Shown here in pieces: positions 6,453 to 10,488 of a stretch of DNA of 10,488 nucleotides. Origin of the DNA: Anaerolineales bacterium UBA5069 (lineage in GTDB: Bacteria; Chloroflexota; Anaerolineae; Caldilineales; Caldilineaceae); contig DIAV01000163.1 of NCBI GenBank assembly GCA_002415895.1, forward strand, positions 1 to 10,488, given 5' to 3'. Numbering within the stretch: the first letter of the stretch is position 1; each line of letters opens with the position of its first letter. Position numbers and translations under genes: made by a program. The notes beneath the pieces were generated by a model. The model ran no database searches. It worked only from the letters and a program-made list of their open reading frames with translations, and had not been told where the DNA came from.

Positions 6453-9400
6453 CTACGTCACAATTGCGGGTACGCCCGCCTGTGCGATCAGCGCATTGAG
6501 CGCCTGCACGTCGGTTTGCAGCACCTCATCCAGCAGTGCAACCTGCGCCTGGATGGCGGCGCTGTACTGCTCTACAAGCGCGGCGGCTTGTTCTGTGGGG
6601 CGGGCATCAGCCGTGCCGATGGTGGGCACAAGTGCGCCAATTGCATCGTTGAGGCGCGGCCGCTGCACCAGGTGATAGTTGTCCTTCTGATCGCCCGGCA
6701 GGACCAATGCATCCTCGATGGGAGCAAGCTTGGCGATGATGGCGGTTGCGGCGCTGTCTATATCGGCGCGCTCGGGCAGCAGCTTCTGCCAGCTTTGCAC
6801 CTGATCGCGCACAGTGCGCAATGTCTGCACGGCGCGGTAGCCATCTGAGACGGCGTCGCGAATACGCAGCAAGACAGTGTGCTGCTCCTCAAGGTGGGCA
6901 AATGGCGTTTGCACGCGCAGGTCGTTAACGACGTCAAAGCGCTGCGTTTGCACACTGCTGCCCACGGTGAGCCGAACGGTATATGCGCCGGGCAGCGCCC
7001 AGGGTCCTTCATTGAGGTCGCCGCCTGTCTTGTTGCCCGCGAGACGTATTGCGCCCTCTTCACGCAGGTTCCAGACGAAGCGGTGGATGCCGGCTGTCGT
7101 GCCAATCCACGGCCCGGGCTTGAGGCTCTTGGCCTTGTCATCAAGCTTGTCGTACCCGCGCGGCTTGGCCCCGTAAGTGCGCAGGACGTTGCCGTCTCCA
7201 TCAAGAAAAGCCAACTCAACCGTCGTGTCTCCAGTTACGTCCTCGGGCAGGTGGTAGTAGACGATGGCGCTGCGCGGCGCCCCTTGGCCTGCGTCGAGGT
7301 ACTGCTTTTCAATGGCCCCCAGTTCCGTGCGCTTTGCCACGGCTGTGGCGCAATTGCCCATACCAATGTTATAGAGACGGCCCTCGGGCGCCTGCCAGCT
7401 TTCAAAGAGGTCGGGCAAAATGCGATAGGTGGTGCGTGGCGCAAAGAGGTAGGGCGCAGCCTGCGCCACTTCGCCGCGTGCCTGCTGGTAGAGCGGCGTC
7501 AGGTCGTCCATGATCCACGCCGAGCGGCCATGGGTGGCAATCACAAGGTCCGTGCCCTTGATCTGCATGTCGTAGACAGGGCAGACGGGGAAGTTGCCCG
7601 CCCAGCGCGCCCAGTGCGCGCCGTCATCCAGCGAGAGGTAGAGGCCCGTTTCCGTGCCGGCATAGAGCAGGCCGGGCTGGTTGGGGTCGGCGCGAATGAC
7701 GCGAGTGAAATCATCTGTGGGGATGCCGGTCGTGATTTCGCTCCACGTTGCGCCGTAGTCGGTGGTCTTGAAGAGCCAGGGCCTGGTGTCGTCCAGCTTG
7801 TAGCGGGTGGCCGCCAGGTAGCAGGTGGCCGGATCGTGGGGCGATGGCTCCACCGTGCGAATCCATGCCCATTCGGGCAGCGCTGGCGGGGTGACATTCT
7901 GCCACGACGTGCCGCCATCGCGCGAGAGGTGCACAAGGCCGTCATCGCTGCCGGCCCAGAAGACACCCTTTTCATGGGCGGATTCGCGGAAGGTGTAGAT
8001 TGTGCAGTAGTGTTCGGCGGCGCTGCTGTCGAGGGTGATCGGCCCGCCCGACGGGGTTTGCTTGGATTTGTCGTTGCGTGTCAGGTCCGGGCTGAAGGGT
8101 TCCCATGAGTGGCCGTTGTTTGTCGAGCGGAAGGCCATATTGCCGCAGGCATAGAGCAGGTTGGGATCATGCGGCGAGAAGAGCAGCGGGAACGTCCACG
8201 GGAAGCGGTACTTGAGCGTGCTGAGGGCAATGTCGCCGCCCGTGTTTTCGGGCCAGACGTTAATGAGCTGGATTTGGCCCGTGGCATGATCATAGCGCTG
8301 GATGGAGCCGAGGCCGCCGGGCGAACTGCCCACCGCGCCAACGATTGTCACGTTGTCATCCTTGGGGTCCACGGCGATATAGCCGCTCTCGCCCGTGCCC
8401 GCCACGTAGCAATCGCCCATGGCAATTGCGCCCGAGATGGTGTCGCTGGGCACGCTGATGCTGGAGTTGTCCTGCTGGGTGGCATAGACGCGATAGGGGA
8501 AGCGCCCGTCGGTGTCAAGGTGGTAGAACTGGGCGGTGAGCTGGTTGTAGACGGTGCTGAAGGATGCGCCGGCATCAAATGAGACATTGGCGCCGCCGTC
8601 GTTGCCCTGAATCATGCGGCGGTTGTTGTGGGGGTCAATCCAGAGGCCGTGGTTGTCGCCGTGGGGCGTGGGAATCTCGCTGAAGGTGCTGCCACCGTCA
8701 ATTGAACGGTGAAAGCCGAGGTTGGAGACGTAGACCGTGTCGGCGTCCTGCGTGTCGGCGTGGATGTGCATGTAGTACCAGGGGCGGCGGCGCAACTCGT
8801 GCTGCTCGCACAGCAACTTCCAACTGTCGCCAAAGTTGTCGGAACGGTAGAGGCCGGGGTCATTCTGGCTTTCGACCATGGCCCAGACGCGGCCAGCCTG
8901 CACCGGCGACGCGCTGATACCGATTTTGCCGTATAGCCCCTCGGCGGGCAGGCCGGCGTGGCGACTGATGTCCGTCCATGTGTCGCCGCCGTTGGTGGAG
9001 CGCCAGATGCCGCCGTCTTCGCCGCCGCTGCTCATGTACCAGGGGCCACGCCGCGCCTGCCAAATGGTGGCGTAGAGAATGCCCGGGTTGCGCTGGTCCA
9101 GCGTGATGTCAATTGCGCCGGCGCGGTCGCTGATGTACAGCACCTTCTGCCACGACGCGCCGCCGTCGCGCGAGCGGAAGACGCCGCGCTCCGCGTTCGT
9201 GCCAAAGGCGTGGCCCAGCGCCGCGACGTAGACAATGTCGGGGTTTTTGGGGTGGATGCGAATGGCGCCGATGTGGCGCGTGTCGCTCAGGCCCATGTGC
9301 GTCCACGTGCGCCCGGCGTCCGCAGATTTGTAGACTCCGTCGCCATGCGAGACATCGGTGCGGATAGCGGTCTCGCCCATGCCTGCATAGATCACGTTGG

Positions 9401-9647
9401 GGTCGGAGATGGAGACTTCGAGCGCGCCCACGGACGAGGTCTTGAGGAAGCCGTCCGAGACATTCAGCCAGGTTGTTCCGGCGTCGGTGGTCTTCCAGAT
9501 GCCGCCGGCGACACCGCCAAAGTAGAAGGTGGCAATGTCACTGGGATCACCGGCCACAGCGACGACGCGCCCGCCACGCGGCGGCCCAATGCAGCGGAAC
9601 TTGAGGGCGGAGAACAGGGCATCCTGTTCGGAGAGCAGGCTGGTCAT
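6453..9647 (-). CDS. BNR/Asp-box beta-propeller protein (VPS10/sortilin-like), cytoplasmic by sequence
   Basis: This 1064-residue protein is a double beta-propeller of the BNR/VPS10-like type. At least eleven Asp-box motifs (S/T-x-D-x-G-x-x-W/F) are visible, near residues 52, 107, 158, 216, 268, 314, 356, 507, 575, 627 and 671, each closing a blade. The N-terminal signature FRCIGPPRGGRVVAVAGDP and the segments between boxes (NPDIVYVAALGHAFG, WIDPHNNRRMIQGNDGG) fit the large bacterial family annotated as BNR-repeat or 'sialidase-like'. No sialidase Arg triad can be claimed. After about 735 comes an Ig-like region (GIHRFVWNLR, 853-861; PGAYTVRL, 886-893). A helical C-terminal domain (about 915-1060) follows. 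Homologues in other phyla often carry a signal peptide, but here the protein starts MTSLLSEQDALFSALKF without one. The start is supported by AAGGAG six bases upstream (9654-9659). The ligand is unknown. The gene has its own promoter and ends before a palindromic repeat. Confidence 0.88.
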   Translation of the reverse strand: MTSLLSEQDALFSALKFRCIGPPRGGRVVAVAGDPSDIATFYFGGVAGGIWKTTDAGTTWLNVSDGFLKTSSVGALEVSISDPNVIYAGMGETAIRTDVSHGDGVYKSADAGRTWTHMGLSDTRHIGAIRIHPKNPDIVYVAALGHAFGTNAERGVFRSRDGGASWQKVLYISDRAGAIDITLDQRNPGILYATIWQARRGPWYMSSGGEDGGIWRSTNGGDTWTDISRHAGLPAEGLYGKIGISASPVQAGRVWAMVESQNDPGLYRSDNFGDSWKLLCEQHELRRRPWYYMHIHADTQDADTVYVSNLGFHRSIDGGSTFSEIPTPHGDNHGLWIDPHNNRRMIQGNDGGANVSFDAGASFSTVYNQLTAQFYHLDTDGRFPYRVYATQQDNSSISVPSDTISGAIAMGDCYVAGTGESGYIAVDPKDDNVTIVGAVGSSPGGLGSIQRYDHATGQIQLINVWPENTGGDIALSTLKYRFPWTFPLLFSPHDPNLLYACGNMAFRSTNNGHSWEPFSPDLTRNDKSKQTPSGGPITLDSSAAEHYCTIYTFRESAHEKGVFWAGSDDGLVHLSRDGGTSWQNVTPPALPEWAWIRTVEPSPHDPATCYLAATRYKLDDTRPWLFKTTDYGATWSEITTGIPTDDFTRVIRADPNQPGLLYAGTETGLYLSLDDGAHWARWAGNFPVCPVYDMQIKGTDLVIATHGRSAWIMDDLTPLYQQARGEVAQAAPYLFAPRTTYRILPDLFESWQAPEGRLYNIGMGNCATAVAKRTELGAIEKQYLDAGQGAPRSAIVYYHLPEDVTGDTTVELAFLDGDGNVLRTYGAKPRGYDKLDDKAKSLKPGPWIGTTAGIHRFVWNLREEGAIRLAGNKTGGDLNEGPWALPGAYTVRLTVGSSVQTQRFDVVNDLRVQTPFAHLEEQHTVLLRIRDAVSDGYRAVQTLRTVRDQVQSWQKLLPERADIDSAATAIIAKLAPIEDALVLPGDQKDNYHLVQRPRLNDAIGALVPTIGTADARPTEQAAALVEQYSAAIQAQVALLDEVLQTDVQALNALIAQAGVPAIVT

Positions 9648-9714
9648 GCGCGGCTCCTTGTATGCTTGTGCCGGGGATCATGGAGACCCGAGGGTATGGA
9701 ATGGAGATGAATCC

Positions 9715-9743
9715 AGTATCGCACGCGCGCCCACGCGTGGCAA
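9715..9743 (-). promoter_or_regulatory. Predicted extended -10 promoter of the BNR-propeller gene
   Basis: On the minus strand TTGCCA (9743-9738; five of six matches) and GATACT (9720-9715; four of six) are 17 bases apart. TGC directly before the -10 box gives an extended -10 element. Transcription would start near 9708, about 60 bases before the ATG. A perfect 10-bp palindrome, CCACGCGTGG (9731-9740), overlaps the -35 box and could be an operator. Confidence 0.5.
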
Positions 9744-9771
9744 AGACGTGAGGGACCGCTTGCAGGGCGTA

Positions 9772-10488
9772 TCAGTTGGTGACCGTCACGTGCGTGAAGT
9801 ATTCGACGAAATGGTGATCGGCGAAATCAATGCGTAAACGCAGCATGTGCGGCCCGTTGGCGTATTGGCTGCTGTTCCACACGGCGAGGCGCGCCACGGT
9901 GGGCAATGGCTCCGTGCCTGTGGCGAGTGTGATCGCATCTTCGCCGTCAACCAGCAGATCCAACCGCCACTGGACGAAGTCGGGATGATCGGCAAAACCC
10001 TGCACCAGCACCGCGCCGGAGACGGCGACGCCCGGGATGGGGAAGGTGATTTGTCCGTAGACAACGTCGTCAGCCGGTTGTATGGCGGTGGCGCTTGCCG
10101 TCGCGCGTTGAGCAAGCGTGGCACGCGCCGTCGCCGTAGCAGTAGCCGTTGCCGTTGCCGCCGATGTGGGCACTAGTGTCGGCGTTGACGGCATGGTGGC
10201 AGTCAGCGCCGGTGTGGCCGTTGTGGCCGCCGCGCTGGATGTGGCAGTGGGCACAGGTGTGCGCGTTGGGGTTTGGGATGCCGGCCGCGTCGCGGTTGGC
10301 GTAGATGCCAGCGTGGGGCTGGGGGTGGGGGTTGCGGTGGCAGTGGGCGCAGGTGTTTGCGTGGGTGTGGCTGTCGCGTTCGGGTCCGGGGTGGGCGTGG
10401 CGAGGTCCGCGGTCGTCAGGTCGAGCATAGGATAGTCGCGACAAAGCGCCTTGAATTGCCAGCCCTGCGCGGTGAGCGTCTTCAGGAT
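9772..10488 (-). CDS. C-terminal part of a secreted protein with Thr/Pro/Ala linker and Ig-like domain (possible polysaccharide deacetylase)
   Basis: The frame is open to the window end, so the gene is cut and its start lies outside. The first 20 visible residues (ILKTLTAQGWQFKALC then RDYP) come before the internal Met at 10428. They look like the last strand and helix of a NodB-type polysaccharide deacetylase ('il..L...Gy.f..l'), but this is a weak match on a short piece. Next comes a low-complexity linker of about 110 residues made almost only of Thr, Pro, Ala and Ser. A C-terminal beta-sandwich of about 98 residues follows (YGQITFPIPG, GAVLVQGFADHPDFVQW, NGPHMLRLRI, FTHVTVTN). It resembles Ig-like domains at the ends of Chloroflexota cell-wall enzymes. 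The protein is presumably outside the membrane, the linker spanning the envelope. The next gene has its own promoter in the 124-base gap. Confidence 0.7.
   Translation of the reverse strand: MLKTLTAQGWQFKALCRDYPMLDLTTADLATPTPDPNATATPTQTPAPTATATPTPSPTLASTPTATRPASQTPTRTPVPTATSSAAATTATPALTATMPSTPTLVPTSAATATATATATARATLAQRATASATAIQPADDVVYGQITFPIPGVAVSGAVLVQGFADHPDFVQWRLDLLVDGEDAITLATGTEPLPTVARLAVWNSSQYANGPHMLRLRIDFADHHFVEYFTHVTVTN
10075..10401 (-). repeat. Low-complexity DNA encoding a Thr/Pro/Ala linker
   Basis: About 325 bases are built from imperfect short units (ACGCCCACG-, GCAACGGCTAC-like) that encode TPTP, TATA and similar runs, ending in a stretch of alternating Ala-Thr. It is coding, in frame and part of the truncated gene. 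Such DNA is prone to slippage and assembly error. Confidence 0.8.

Noticed and set aside
6879..8108. Plus-strand open frames of 409 and 250 residues opposite the BNR gene (6879-8108 and 8958-9710)
   Set aside because: Asp-box motifs recur along the whole minus strand frame; these are antisense shadows.
10075..10401. Repetitive tract near the window end as a CRISPR array or non-coding satellite
   Set aside because: There are no regular spacers or constant repeats; it is in frame and encodes a Thr/Pro/Ala linker.

Overview
The window most likely comes from a member of the Chloroflexota. This rests on inference from protein style, not on a marker gene. Two secreted proteins carry long Thr/Pro/Ala linkers in front of small C-terminal beta domains, and one ends in a short '(F/Y)(V/L)P(V/L)' tail; both traits are common in that phylum. 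The DNA looks GC-rich and the genes have clear Shine-Dalgarno sites.

Layout. (1) 36-1931, minus: the ribosome-associated GTPase BipA/TypA. Its short upstream region holds a sigma70-like promoter and then, between promoter and ribosome binding site, a textbook intrinsic terminator, so it looks like an attenuated leader. (2) 2135-2455, minus: a small GYD-domain protein with its own strong promoter and a large inverted repeat behind it. (3) 2705-5196, plus: two translationally coupled genes (ATGA overlap) that together make up a copper amine oxidase. The first encodes a secreted protein like the N-terminal (N2/N3) domains. The second encodes a membrane-anchored catalytic domain with the three copper His, the catalytic Asp and the TPQ-precursor Tyr, followed by a Thr/Pro linker and a BACON-like beta domain. 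This split oxidase is the most interesting content. (4) 5259-6245, minus: a six-helix membrane protein with a HAAS-like N-terminal domain, bracketed by two identical 36-bp palindromic repeats. (5) 6453-9647, minus: a 1064-residue BNR/Asp-box (VPS10/sortilin-like) beta-propeller protein with an Ig-like and a helical C-terminal part and no signal peptide. (6) 9772-10488, minus, cut by the window end: the C-terminal part of a secreted protein with a Thr/Pro/Ala linker and an Ig-like domain, perhaps a polysaccharide deacetylase.

The only clear functional unit is the two-gene amine oxidase, probably working outside the cytoplasmic membrane. The other genes look like separate transcription units: bipA and the GYD gene each have a promoter and a hairpin, and the HAAS and BNR genes each end at a copy of the same palindrome. 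No RNA genes, insertion sequences, CRISPR arrays or origins were seen.
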